From: Ottelia alismoides
Taxonomy: Eukaryota > Streptophyta > Magnoliopsida > Alismatales > Hydrocharitaceae
Assembly (NCBI GenBank): GCA_037367405.1
Contig: JAZKJV010005549.1
Coordinates: 62,001-126,000 of the forward strand
Length of the DNA stretch: 64,000 nt
Reading direction: 5' to 3'
Made by a program: the position numbers and the translations under genes. The notes beneath the pieces are model-generated. The model searched no databases and had not been told where the DNA came from. It saw only the letters and a program-made list of their open reading frames with translations. Below, one piece after another: positions 37,978-46,207 of the stretch. The stretch's first letter is position 1. The number at the start of each line of letters is the position of its first letter.

Positions 37978-38441
37978 AACCCGCCGCGATCCTCGCGTTG
38001 GCGGCCGTGCTCACCGCGCCGGCCGCCGACCTCTCCACGAAGAAGTCGCTCAACCTGGCCGTCATCAAACAGATGGTGGCCACCGTTGAAGCCGAAGCGC
38101 AAAAGCGCAACGTGAAGGTGACGGTCGCCATCGTCGACGAAAGCGGTAACCTGCTTTTCCTCCAGAAAATGGACGGCGCCGGCCTCAACACCATCGAGTT
38201 CGCCCAGCGCAAGGCCCGCCATTCGGCCCTCTACCGCAGCCCGTCGAAGGTGATGGCCGACCGTCTCAAATCCGGCGACACCGGCGTGCTCGCCATGCCG
38301 GGCGCTTTCCCCAACCAGGGCGGCATGCCCATCAAAGTCGGCAGCGACACCATCGGCGGCATCGGCGTCAGCGGCGCCGCCTCGGAGGTGGACGAAGCCA
38401 TCGGAGCCGCGGCCATCGAGGCCGCCATCGCCAAACCATGA
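37974..38441 (+). CDS. GlcG/HbpS family heme-binding-type protein, exported (copy 1)
   Basis: This is a 155-residue protein with signal peptide MKPAAILALAAVLTAPAA and the GlcG/HbpS fold pattern (VTVAIVDESGNLLFLQKMDGAGLNTIEFAQRKARHSALYR, then GGMPIKVGSDTIGGIGVSGA). Members bind heme or small degradation products; GlcG itself has no assigned reaction. It overlaps the preceding and following genes by 4 bp each and is 40-50% alike by eye to the next gene, so the two probably arose by tandem duplication. Periplasmic location is inferred from the signal peptide. Confidence 0.87.
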   Translation: MKPAAILALAAVLTAPAADLSTKKSLNLAVIKQMVATVEAEAQKRNVKVTVAIVDESGNLLFLQKMDGAGLNTIEFAQRKARHSALYRSPSKVMADRLKSGDTGVLAMPGAFPNQGGMPIKVGSDTIGGIGVSGAASEVDEAIGAAAIEAAIAKP

Positions 38442-38893
38442 AACTCATCCTCAGTCTCCTCACCCTCACGCTCGCCTTCGCGCAGGTGCCCACCAAGAAG
38501 ACCATGGGCCTCGCGCTCGCCAAGGAGCTCGCCGCCGCCGCCGAAGCCGAGGCGCGCAAGAACAACTGGAACGTCGTCATCACCATCGTCGACGATTCCG
38601 GTTCCCTCGTCTTCCTCGAAAAGATGGATGACACCCAGTACGGCTCCATCGAGATCGCCCAGAAAAAGGCGCGCACCGCCGCCAAGCTCCGCCGCCCCTC
38701 CCGCGTTTTCTTCGACCGCGTCAAGTCCGGCGACCAGGCCGTGCTCTCCATCCCCGACGTCATCGCCATTCCCGGCGGCCTTCCTCTCGTTCACGAAGGC
38801 AAATTCATCGGCGGCGTCGGCGTCAGCGGTGTCACTTCCGATCAGGACGAACAAATTGCGCAAGCGGCCGTTGCTCTTCTGGCGAAGAAGTAG
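38438..38893 (+). CDS. GlcG/HbpS family heme-binding-type protein, exported (copy 2)
   Basis: This encodes 151 residues with signal peptide MKLILSLLTLTLAFAQ and the same fold as the upstream copy (VVITIVDDSGSLVFLEKMDDTQYGSIEIAQKKARTAAKLRRPS, then GGLPLVHEGKFIGGVGVSGV). The start overlaps the previous stop by 4 bp (ATGA). It lies upstream of a PBP-like gene with a 108-bp spacer that contains a hairpin and possibly a promoter. Specific ligand unknown. Confidence 0.87.
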   Translation: MKLILSLLTLTLAFAQVPTKKTMGLALAKELAAAAEAEARKNNWNVVITIVDDSGSLVFLEKMDDTQYGSIEIAQKKARTAAKLRRPSRVFFDRVKSGDQAVLSIPDVIAIPGGLPLVHEGKFIGGVGVSGVTSDQDEQIAQAAVALLAKK

Positions 38894-38960
38894 AGTAGAC
38901 TAACAGTACTGTACCGCCGGGACGATAAGTACCGGAGTGGTCCTGAGAATAAGAAGAGAA

Positions 38961-38982
38961 GATCCACCGCCCCCGCGGGATC
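38961..38982. other. Hairpin in the leader of the PBP-like gene
   Basis: CCGC (38967-38970) and GCGG (38975-38978) pair around a CCCC loop, extended by GATC (38961-38964) with GATC (38979-38982) across a 2-nt bulge. It sits just before the AAGGAGAG ribosome-binding site at 38990-38997, so it could modulate initiation, or terminate transcription weakly. There is no U-run, so an intrinsic terminator is unlikely. Confidence 0.4.
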
Positions 38983-39001
38983 TGTAGCGAAGGAGAGTCG
39001 C

Positions 39002-40138
39002 ATGCAGACCTGGACCGTTGTCCTCCCTATCCTTTTGTCGCTGAGCGTTGACGCCGCCACGATTTCGCGCACGCCCAGTTCCCGCCGCAAAACCCCCACC
39101 AAATCGCTCCTCCCCAAGTCCAAAGCGAAGAAATCGAAAAAGCCTGTCGTGCGCCGCGACGTCTGGACCGCGCCCAACTTCGCCGATTCCACCGCCCACG
39201 ACCGTCTCACCGGCGAGGATCAGCAGGTCCGCCGCGCCGCCGTCGACGCCCTCGGCGAATACAACGGCAGCATCGTCGTCACCGAAGCCGACACCGGCCG
39301 CGTGCTCTCCATCGTCAATCAACGCCTCGCCTTCCAATCCGGCTACATCCCCTGTTCCACGGTGAAGCTCTACGCGGCCATGGCGTCGCTGCTCGAAGGC
39401 CACATCGACCGCAATACCGAGATCCCCATCGCCAAGCACTCGAGCCTCGCGCTCACCGACGCTCTGGCCCACTCCAACAACGCCTATTTCGCCCAGCTTG
39501 GCAACCAGCTCGGCTTTGAGAAGGTCACCTACTACGGCCGCCTCTTCGGCCTCGGCGAGCGCGCTATGATCGGCGTCGACGACGAGCGTCCCGGCAAGCT
39601 GCCCGAATCTGTTCCCTCCGCTGGCCTCGGCATGATGACCAGCTTCGGCACCGGCATTCAGCTCACCCCTCTCCAACTCGCCGCCTTCGTCGGCGCCATC
39701 GCCAACCAGGGCACGCTCTACTGGCTCCAGTATTCGAAGGATCCGGCCAACTTCACGCCGCGCGTCAAGCGCTATCTCCCCATCGCGAGCGTCGTCAGCG
39801 AAATGAAGCCCGGCATGGCGGGCACCGTGCTCTATGGCACCGGCCAGCGCGCCAATTACAACGAAGCCGAGCCCGTCTTCGGCAAGACCGGCACCTGCAC
39901 GCACAGCGACGAGCGCACGCACATGGGCTGGTTCGGCTCCTACAACGAAGTGCAGGGCCGCAAGCTCGTCGTCGTCGTCATGCTCACCGGCGCGCGCGCC
40001 GTCAATGGTCCCGTCGCCTCGCAAATCGCCGGCGAGGTCTACAAGAACCTCTCGCGCTCCAACTACTTCGCTCAGGCGCCCGTGCGTGCCACGCCCGCCG
40101 CCTATGGCCTTCGCCCTTACACCCCCGTAACGCAGTAA
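39002..40138 (+). CDS. Penicillin-binding transpeptidase-domain protein, exported
   Basis: This is a 378-residue secreted protein (MQTWTVVLPILLSLSVDAAT) carrying the serine transpeptidase fold. The three active-site motifs are present: STVK near residue 120 (nucleophile Ser and Lys), SNN near 159, and KTGT near 298. A basic Lys/Arg/Pro-rich linker precedes the domain, and there is no transglycosylase or large PBP dimerisation domain, so it is a minimal D,D-transpeptidase or beta-lactam-binding enzyme. A strong AAGGAGAG lies before the ATG. Its place inside a sugar-catabolic run is unusual. Confidence 0.82.
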   Translation: MQTWTVVLPILLSLSVDAATISRTPSSRRKTPTKSLLPKSKAKKSKKPVVRRDVWTAPNFADSTAHDRLTGEDQQVRRAAVDALGEYNGSIVVTEADTGRVLSIVNQRLAFQSGYIPCSTVKLYAAMASLLEGHIDRNTEIPIAKHSSLALTDALAHSNNAYFAQLGNQLGFEKVTYYGRLFGLGERAMIGVDDERPGKLPESVPSAGLGMMTSFGTGIQLTPLQLAAFVGAIANQGTLYWLQYSKDPANFTPRVKRYLPIASVVSEMKPGMAGTVLYGTGQRANYNEAEPVFGKTGTCTHSDERTHMGWFGSYNEVQGRKLVVVVMLTGARAVNGPVASQIAGEVYKNLSRSNYFAQAPVRATPAAYGLRPYTPVTQ

Positions 40139-40147
40139 GCTCGTAGA

Positions 40148-41059
40148 ATGCTCAGCCGCCGCGCAATGCTGGCCCTCCCGGGCCTCCCCGCGCTTGCCCA
40201 AACTCCCCAGGCGTCCACCACCCAGAAGATCCGCCTGGCCGTTTCCACCTATTCTTACTGGCACTTCAAAACGAAGCGCATCCCGCCCGAACAGGTCATC
40301 GACGATGCCGCCCGTCTCGGCTTCGAAGGCGTTGAAATCCTCCACCGCGCGCTCGACGACGAGTCTCCCGAGTACCTGCGCAAGATCAAGCGCCACGCCT
40401 TCCGCGCGGGCCTCTCGCTGCCCATGTTCTCCATCCATCAGGACTTCGTCTCGCCCTATCTCGACGTCCGCAAGGAGAACATCCGCCACACCCAGCACTG
40501 CATCCGCTTGGCCGCGCAGCTCGGCATTCCCTGCCTCCGCCTCAACAGCGGCCGCTGGAAGACCATCCCCAACTTCAACGACCTCATGAAGGCCAACGGC
40601 CTCGAGCCCCCCGTCTCCGGCTACGTGCTCGACGACGGCATCAAGTGGTGCGTCGACGCTATCCACGAGTGCATGCCCATCGCCGAAAAGGAAGGCGTCC
40701 TCGTCGCGCTCGAGAATCACTGGGGCCTCACCACTCAACCGGCCGACCTGCTGCGCATCTACAAAGCCGTCAACCACCCCTGGCTCGGCCTCAACGTCGA
40801 CACCGGCAATTTCCCGAACAACGTCAGCCCCTACGACGGCATCGCCCAACTGGCGCCCCACGCCGTCATGGTCCAGGCCAAAACCTATCACGGCGGCGGC
40901 GAATGGTACACGCTCGACCTCGATTACAAGCGCATCGCCGGCATCCTTCGTAACGCGGGCTACCAAGGCTGGGTCTCGCTCGAAATGGAAGGCAAGGAAG
41001 ACGCCTCCACCGCCGTGCCGAAAAGCTACAAGATTCTGCGCGAAGCGTTCGGCGCCTGA
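40148..41059 (+). CDS. Sugar phosphate isomerase/epimerase-type TIM barrel, Tat-exported
   Basis: This is a 303-residue TIM-barrel protein (VIDDAARLGFEGVEILH, CLRLNSGRW, VLVALENHWGLTT, LGLNVDTGNFPNN, GWVSLEMEGKED) with the Glu/Asp/His ligands of the xylose-isomerase-like family. Unlike the copy at 36.9 kb it carries a twin-arginine-like leader (LSRRAMLALPGLPALAQ) and may act in the periplasm, where the neighbouring lyase products would appear. It lies 9 bp after the PBP-like gene and 3 bp before the heparinase-like gene. Substrate unknown. Confidence 0.87.
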   Translation: MLSRRAMLALPGLPALAQTPQASTTQKIRLAVSTYSYWHFKTKRIPPEQVIDDAARLGFEGVEILHRALDDESPEYLRKIKRHAFRAGLSLPMFSIHQDFVSPYLDVRKENIRHTQHCIRLAAQLGIPCLRLNSGRWKTIPNFNDLMKANGLEPPVSGYVLDDGIKWCVDAIHECMPIAEKEGVLVALENHWGLTTQPADLLRIYKAVNHPWLGLNVDTGNFPNNVSPYDGIAQLAPHAVMVQAKTYHGGGEWYTLDLDYKRIAGILRNAGYQGWVSLEMEGKEDASTAVPKSYKILREAFGA

Positions 41060-41062
41060 CCC

Positions 41063-42916
41063 GTGTCTGTCCTCATCAAGCTCCAGGACCGCTCCCCGCG
41101 GGAGCTCTGGTTTCGCGTCCGCCAGGAGGCCGCCAACGCCCTTCTGGCCATCGCGCGCCCTGGCCTGCGCGCCGAGCAGCGCGAACTCGCGCCGCTGCTC
41201 CCCCCGCCGCCGCTCGACCGCATCCGCCGCAGTGGCTTCGCCTCCGAAATCCAGCGCCTGGCCGACGACATTCTCGAGCGCCGCTTCGAGATCCTCGGCT
41301 TCGATCTCGAGTTCCCGCCGGAGATTCCCTGGCGGCGCGACATCGTTCATCAGCGCGATTCCAAGCTCATCTACTTCCGCCGCATCCCCTATCTTGATTT
41401 CGCCGCCGTCGGCGACCACAAGATCATCTGGGAAACCAATCGCCACCAGCACCTCGTCGTCCTGGCTCAGGCCTGGCGGCTCACCGGCGAACGCAAGTAC
41501 CTCGACGATCTCGCCGCCCAGCTCGAACACTGGTGGACCGAGAATCCCTTCCAGTTCGGCATCAATTGGACCAGCGCCCTCGAGGTCGCCTTCCGCGCTC
41601 TCTCTTGGGCCTGGGTCGATCACCTCGCCAGCGCCGATCTTCCCGCGTCCGTCCGCGCCCGCCTCGTCGACGAACTCTACCGCCACGGCCTGCACCTCGA
41701 GTACAACCTCTCGGTCTACTTCTCGCCCAATACCCACCTCCAGGGTGAAGCCATCGCGCTCCATGCTATCGGAGTCTTGTATCCGAAAATGCCGCGCGCT
41801 GCCCGCTGGGTGGAACTCGGCGGGCGCATCGCCCGCGAGGAACTCGTCCACCAGGTCCTGCCCGACGGTGCCCACTTCGAGCAGTCCACCTACTACCACG
41901 TCTACGCGCTCGATTTCTTCGTTTTCCACTACCTCCTGGCCGGACGCCCCGCGCACTTCGTCCCCGTCCTCGAACGCATGGCGGATTATCTTCACGCCTG
42001 GATGGGCAAGTCCCGCCGCATTCCCTTCTCCGGCGACGACGACGGTGGTCGCCTCTTCCATCCTTACGGCCCGCGCGATCAGTTCGGCCGCGCGACGCTC
42101 GCCACGTGCGCGCGCCTCTTCGGTCACGAAGAATGGCTGGCTTCCGCTGAGGACGTGCAGCCCCAGGCCGCCTGGTGGCTCGGTGAATCCGCTTTCGGCA
42201 ACCTCAGCGCCTATGCGCCGCCCCGCTCCCGCCACTTTCCCGATTCCGGCGCCGCCTTTCTCAGCCGGGGCCGCTTCTGGGTTGCCGTCGACGCCGGCAG
42301 TTTCGGTGGCCTCCGCGCCGGCCATTCCCACTCCGACGCGCTCAACGTCATGGTCCGCGCCGCCGACGCCGACATCCTCATTGATCCCGGCACCTATTCG
42401 TACCTCGATCCCGATGCGCGCCGCGCCTTCCGTGGCTCCGCCATGCACAATGCCATCCGCGTCAACCAGCGCGACCAGGCGCCACAGTCCGGCCCGTTCG
42501 CCTGGCTCGCCAAACCCACCGTCAAGCTCGTCAGCTTCGAAACCACCGACGCCTTCGATGCCATCGAAGCCGAGTGGACCTCCGCCGCCGTCCGCCACCG
42601 CCGCCGGGTCGAACTGCGCGACGGTCTGCTCCGCATCGTCGATCACGTCGAGACCACCGAGCCCGCGCCCGTGCTCATCGAGCAGTTCTGGCATCCCGGC
42701 TTGCCCGCTTCTCCTCTTGCGCCCAACCGTTATCAGCTCGGCCAGTACGCTGAAATCACCTTCCGCGCCCCCGGCGCCACCATCTCTTACGAGGAGGGCG
42801 GCGAGTTCGGTTGGCGCAGCCGCGCTTATGGCGATCGCCAGAGTTCGCCCCTCATCACCGTCCACCGCGAAGGCGATACCACCGCCGATTGGGTCACCGA
42901 AATCATCCTCATATGA
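41063..42916 (+). CDS. Heparinase II/III-like polysaccharide lyase
   Basis: This is a 617-residue protein with an alpha/alpha toroid N-terminal half (ETNRHQHLVVLAQAWRLTGERKYLDDLAAQLEHWW, NTHLQGEAIALHAIGVL, EQSTYYHVYALDFFVFHY) and the C-terminal heparinase II/III beta domain (AGHSHSDALNVMV and LIDPGTYSY). His and Tyr residues in these motifs are the catalytic candidates for beta-elimination of uronate-containing polysaccharides. There is no clear signal peptide, so location is uncertain. The start is GTG at 41063, 3 bp after the epimerase. It overlaps the enolase-superfamily gene by 4 bp, linking lyase and uronate catabolism. Confidence 0.87.
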   Translation: MSVLIKLQDRSPRELWFRVRQEAANALLAIARPGLRAEQRELAPLLPPPPLDRIRRSGFASEIQRLADDILERRFEILGFDLEFPPEIPWRRDIVHQRDSKLIYFRRIPYLDFAAVGDHKIIWETNRHQHLVVLAQAWRLTGERKYLDDLAAQLEHWWTENPFQFGINWTSALEVAFRALSWAWVDHLASADLPASVRARLVDELYRHGLHLEYNLSVYFSPNTHLQGEAIALHAIGVLYPKMPRAARWVELGGRIAREELVHQVLPDGAHFEQSTYYHVYALDFFVFHYLLAGRPAHFVPVLERMADYLHAWMGKSRRIPFSGDDDGGRLFHPYGPRDQFGRATLATCARLFGHEEWLASAEDVQPQAAWWLGESAFGNLSAYAPPRSRHFPDSGAAFLSRGRFWVAVDAGSFGGLRAGHSHSDALNVMVRAADADILIDPGTYSYLDPDARRAFRGSAMHNAIRVNQRDQAPQSGPFAWLAKPTVKLVSFETTDAFDAIEAEWTSAAVRHRRRVELRDGLLRIVDHVETTEPAPVLIEQFWHPGLPASPLAPNRYQLGQYAEITFRAPGATISYEEGGEFGWRSRAYGDRQSSPLITVHREGDTTADWVTEIILI

Positions 42917-44028
42917 AGATCGAATCCATCCGCGCCATTCCGCTCTACGGCAAAGCCTATGAGGATTGGCCCGCTCGCTTTTCCGATCGCGAACAGACGC
43001 GCACGCTCATCGAAGTCACCACCGACGCCGGTCTGAAAGGCCTCGGCAGCGTCTATACCTCCGCCCCGCTCGTCGACGGCGCGCTGCATTTGCTGCGGCC
43101 GCTCTACACGGGCGCCAGTGCCCTCGATCCCGCCGCCACGTCGGAAATGCTCCACCAGAACACCTTCTGGCAAGGGCGCGGCGGCTCGGTGACCCATGCC
43201 ATTTCCGGCATCGACATGGCCCTTTGGGATCTCCTCGGCCAAGCCACCGGCCAGCCCATCTGGCGCTTGCTCGGCGGCAAGCATCGCGACCGCATCAAGC
43301 CCTACGCGTCCATGCTCATGGAAGAGCCCGAGCGCATGCGCGACAAGCTCCTGGCTGCCCACGCGCGCGGCTTCCGTGCTTTCAAAATCGGTTGGGGACC
43401 CTTCGGCCGCCGCAACGCCGCCACCGACGAAGCCATCATCAAGGCTTCGCGCGATGCCATCGGCAGCGACTGCGAGCTCATGGTGGACCCCGGCGGCTCC
43501 GACGCCTTCTGGCCTCACGGCTACAAGTGGGCCCTCGAAACCTCGCACATGCTCCATGCCTACGGCGTCGCCTGGTTCGAAGAGCCTTTGCGCCCCGACG
43601 ACATCGACGGCTACGTCGAACTCACGCGCCACTCCCGCGTGCCCATCGCCGCCGGCGAAGTGCTCACCCGCCGCCAAAGCTTTCTGCCCTGGATCGAGCG
43701 CCGCGCGGTCGATTATCTCCAGCCCGACGTCACCAAGGTCGGCGGACTCACCGAGCAGCACCGCATCGGCCAGTACGCCGACGACCACAACATCCTCGTC
43801 GTGCCCCACGGCTGGAACACCGGCGTCGGCCTCGCCGCCGATCTCCATCTCACCGCCGCCGCCGGCAACGCCCGCTGGATCGAGTTCCTCACGCCCGAGC
43901 CCTACCTCGACGAGCTCTTTGCCGAACCCGTCACCCTCGATGCCGACGGTATGCTGGCGATCCCCACGGGCCCCGGCTACGGCATCCAGTGGAGCCAGGA
44001 AGGCATCGAGCGCCTCTCGCGGCCTTAG
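42913..44028 (+). CDS. Mandelate racemase/muconate-lactonizing (enolase superfamily) enzyme
   Basis: This is a 371-residue cytoplasmic enzyme of the enolase superfamily. The capping domain (SVTHAISGIDMALWDLLGQATGQPIWRLLGG) precedes a barrel with the metal ligands in MVDPGG (Asp), FEEPL (Glu) and AAGEVL (Glu), and a late His in PHGWNTG. The usual KxK base motif reads KIGWG here, so only one of the two Lys is present, as in some acid-sugar dehydratases. Acid-sugar dehydration or racemisation of lyase products is a plausible role by context. It starts with ATG overlapping the lyase stop by 4 bp and ends the run. Confidence 0.87.
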   Translation: MKIESIRAIPLYGKAYEDWPARFSDREQTRTLIEVTTDAGLKGLGSVYTSAPLVDGALHLLRPLYTGASALDPAATSEMLHQNTFWQGRGGSVTHAISGIDMALWDLLGQATGQPIWRLLGGKHRDRIKPYASMLMEEPERMRDKLLAAHARGFRAFKIGWGPFGRRNAATDEAIIKASRDAIGSDCELMVDPGGSDAFWPHGYKWALETSHMLHAYGVAWFEEPLRPDDIDGYVELTRHSRVPIAAGEVLTRRQSFLPWIERRAVDYLQPDVTKVGGLTEQHRIGQYADDHNILVVPHGWNTGVGLAADLHLTAAAGNARWIEFLTPEPYLDELFAEPVTLDADGMLAIPTGPGYGIQWSQEGIERLSRP

Positions 44029-44999
44029 CGAAACCCCGCCGCCACGGCCTCATCCGCCAAGCGCCATCGCTCCGCCTCCGCCGACGCGCGCGAAGTCACC
44101 TCCGGCGCCGCGCGCAACAACCCCGCGCGAAAGGCAGGCGTCGCAAAATAGCACCCTTCCGCCACGAACAAAGGCCCCCGCCCCACCACCGCCGCGGCAT
44201 CCAGCGGATCCCCGATCATTGAAAGCGATCGCGCCGCCGCCTTCGCCAACCACTCCGCCGGCGACGCCAACGCGCGCAACAACAATGGCCGGGCATCGGC
44301 GCGCCGCAACACTCCCAGCGCGATCACATCCTTCGCCAACTGCTTCTGCCACTCCATCAATTGCGCCTCGGTCCAACCCAAGCGCGAAGCCCGCGCCGAC
44401 GCCCCGGATTCCACCGCCAATCGCGCCACGGAGTATATCGACGCATACGCCGCCGCATCAGAGGGATCCCGCGCCAGCGCCTCGAGCGCCAACCGCCGAC
44501 GCAACATCGAGTCCTTCTCGTACACGGTCACCACCGAAGCAGGCTTCTCGAAATCCGCCCCAATCGTCAACGAGACCACCGGCGCGCTCGCTGGCGCATC
44601 CCGCAGGAACACCGTGTACCGGCCCGGACGCTCGAATTCGAGCCACTGCCCGAGCCACACATCATGGACGCGCTCCCCACCGGGTTCCAGAGTCTCCCGG
44701 CGCTCATCGCGCAAGGCGACCGGCCACTCCTCACCCCACATCAGCGCCGACCACCGGCTCGTAAACGGCCGCAACTCCCGCTCGCCCACCGGCGTCAATG
44801 CCAGCGGCCGCCCATCATCATGTCTCACCCCAATGCGAAAAGTCGAAACCAGCCGCGCCGTCGCATAACTCACCGCCGTCGGGGACGAGTTGCGCACCCG
44901 CACTGAAACGATCGCATCCTCGTACGCGGCCAAGCGTTGCTCACGCGGAATCAACTCCGCATCCAGCGCCAATAGAACAAGAATCAGCGATGCGGCCAA
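44025..44999 (-). CDS. Secreted protein of unknown function with C-terminal helical repeats
   Basis: This encodes about 324 residues from a TTG at 44997-44999, chosen because it starts a short signal peptide (AASLILVLLALDAEL); it overlaps the upstream NHL gene's stop by 16 bp. The N-terminal half is a beta-rich Ig-like region (VSVRVRNSSPTAVSYATARLVSTF, GRYTVFLRD). The C-terminal half has HEAT-like helices (ARPLLLRALASPAEWLAKAAARSLSMIGDP). I do not recognise a family. It is probably in the same transcript as the NHL protein. It converges by 4 bp on the enolase gene. Confidence 0.65.
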   Translation of the reverse strand: MAASLILVLLALDAELIPREQRLAAYEDAIVSVRVRNSSPTAVSYATARLVSTFRIGVRHDDGRPLALTPVGERELRPFTSRWSALMWGEEWPVALRDERRETLEPGGERVHDVWLGQWLEFERPGRYTVFLRDAPASAPVVSLTIGADFEKPASVVTVYEKDSMLRRRLALEALARDPSDAAAYASIYSVARLAVESGASARASRLGWTEAQLMEWQKQLAKDVIALGVLRRADARPLLLRALASPAEWLAKAAARSLSMIGDPLDAAAVVGRGPLFVAEGCYFATPAFRAGLLRAAPEVTSRASAEAERWRLADEAVAAGFR

Positions 45000-46207
45000 G
45001 GCGGACCCTGATCGTGTTTCGCCACCGCGCCCACGCCCTTGAAGACGAACTTCTGCACCCGCTGCCCGCGATACGTCTCCGTCGTGAAAAGGTTGCCCTT
45101 CGAATCCGTCGCAATCGAATGCACTGCGTAGAACTGCCCCGGCTGACGCCCGCCATCGCCGAACGTCGCCAGCTCTTCCAGCGTCTCGCGCAGCAGGATG
45201 TGCACCTTCATGTTCGAGCCATCGGCCACGTACAGATACTTCTGCGCCGCATCGCGCGACAGCGCCACATCGAACGCCGCGCCATCGCCCAGCGTCTCCT
45301 TCTCGATGAACGTCTCCTTCACGAACTTGCCATCGGTCTTGAACACCTGAATGCGATCGTTCGTGCGGTCGCACACATACAGCAGTCCATCGTTCGCCAA
45401 CGCCACCCCATGCACCGGCGTGCGGAATTGCTTCGCCGGCGGCGCCTTCGGATCATAGGCGGGCAACTGCGTGTCATCCGGCTTGTTGCCATAGGCGCCC
45501 CAGTGCCGCTTGTACTTGCCCGTATCGGCGTCGTAGACAATCACGCGGCGATTGCCATAACCATCGGCCACGTAAAGCTCATTCGTCTTCGGATCCACAA
45601 TCGACTTCGCCGGCAGCCGCAAATTATCCGGATCATTGCTCCCCTTGCTCTGGTTCGGCTTGCCGATCTGCATCAGGAACTTGCCACTCGTCGAAAACTT
45701 CAGCAACATGCTGTCGTAAACCGGACCCACGCCCATGCGGCTCTCGTCCGCGGGCAGCGCGGCGTTCTGCTTGCCCCGCCCATTGCCGCCGATCCACACA
45801 TTGCCCTTGTGGTCCACGTCGATCCCATGGTTCGACGCGGGCCAATCAAAGCCTTGTCCCGGCCCGCCCCAACTGCTCACCAGATTGCCCGCCGCATCGA
45901 ACTCCAGCACCGGCGGCGCCGCCGCACAACAATCCGCCTCGCGCGGCTTCGCCGTCAAATACTGTTCCTTCGCTTCCAAAGAAGCCGGCCGATGAATGAT
46001 CCACACGTGGTCGCGCGCATCCACCGCCACGCCGATCGTCGCGCCAATCACCCAGTGGTTCGGCAGCGGCTTCGGCCAAAACGGATCCACTTCGAACTTC
46101 GGCGCCTGCGCCGTCGCGGCGCTCACCGCCGGCCGATCCATCCAATAGGACGCCACGCCCAACACTCCGGCGACACTCAACAAAGCCGCATTGCGGAAGC
46201 CAATCAT
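44984..46207 (-). CDS. NHL-repeat / six-bladed beta-propeller secreted protein
   Basis: This is a 407-residue exported protein (signal peptide FRNAALLSVAGVLGVAS). NHL-type blades are visible: VAVDARDHVWIIHRP, HGIDVDHKGNVWIGGNG, SIVDPKTNELYVADGYGNRRVIVYD, HGVALANDGLLYVCDRTNDRIQVF, VHSIATDSKGNLFTTETY. Such proteins bind ligands or partners, and some relatives are peptidyl-amidating lyases, but catalytic residues are not evident. The ATG at 46207 has TATACT 7 nt upstream, within a palindrome shared with the divergent HupE gene. The next gene overlaps its 3' end. Confidence 0.83.
   Translation of the reverse strand: MIGFRNAALLSVAGVLGVASYWMDRPAVSAATAQAPKFEVDPFWPKPLPNHWVIGATIGVAVDARDHVWIIHRPASLEAKEQYLTAKPREADCCAAAPPVLEFDAAGNLVSSWGGPGQGFDWPASNHGIDVDHKGNVWIGGNGRGKQNAALPADESRMGVGPVYDSMLLKFSTSGKFLMQIGKPNQSKGSNDPDNLRLPAKSIVDPKTNELYVADGYGNRRVIVYDADTGKYKRHWGAYGNKPDDTQLPAYDPKAPPAKQFRTPVHGVALANDGLLYVCDRTNDRIQVFKTDGKFVKETFIEKETLGDGAAFDVALSRDAAQKYLYVADGSNMKVHILLRETLEELATFGDGGRQPGQFYAVHSIATDSKGNLFTTETYRGQRVQKFVFKGVGAVAKHDQGPPWPHR

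Noticed and set aside
40144..40149. TAGAAT as leaderless -10 for the epimerase at 40148
   Set aside because: It overlaps the start codon itself, so it cannot be its -10; the gene is probably read from upstream.
38900..42865. 1321-residue minus-strand open frame
   Set aside because: It covers PBP-like, epimerase and lyase genes on the other strand, each with clear motifs; the antisense product is low-complexity.
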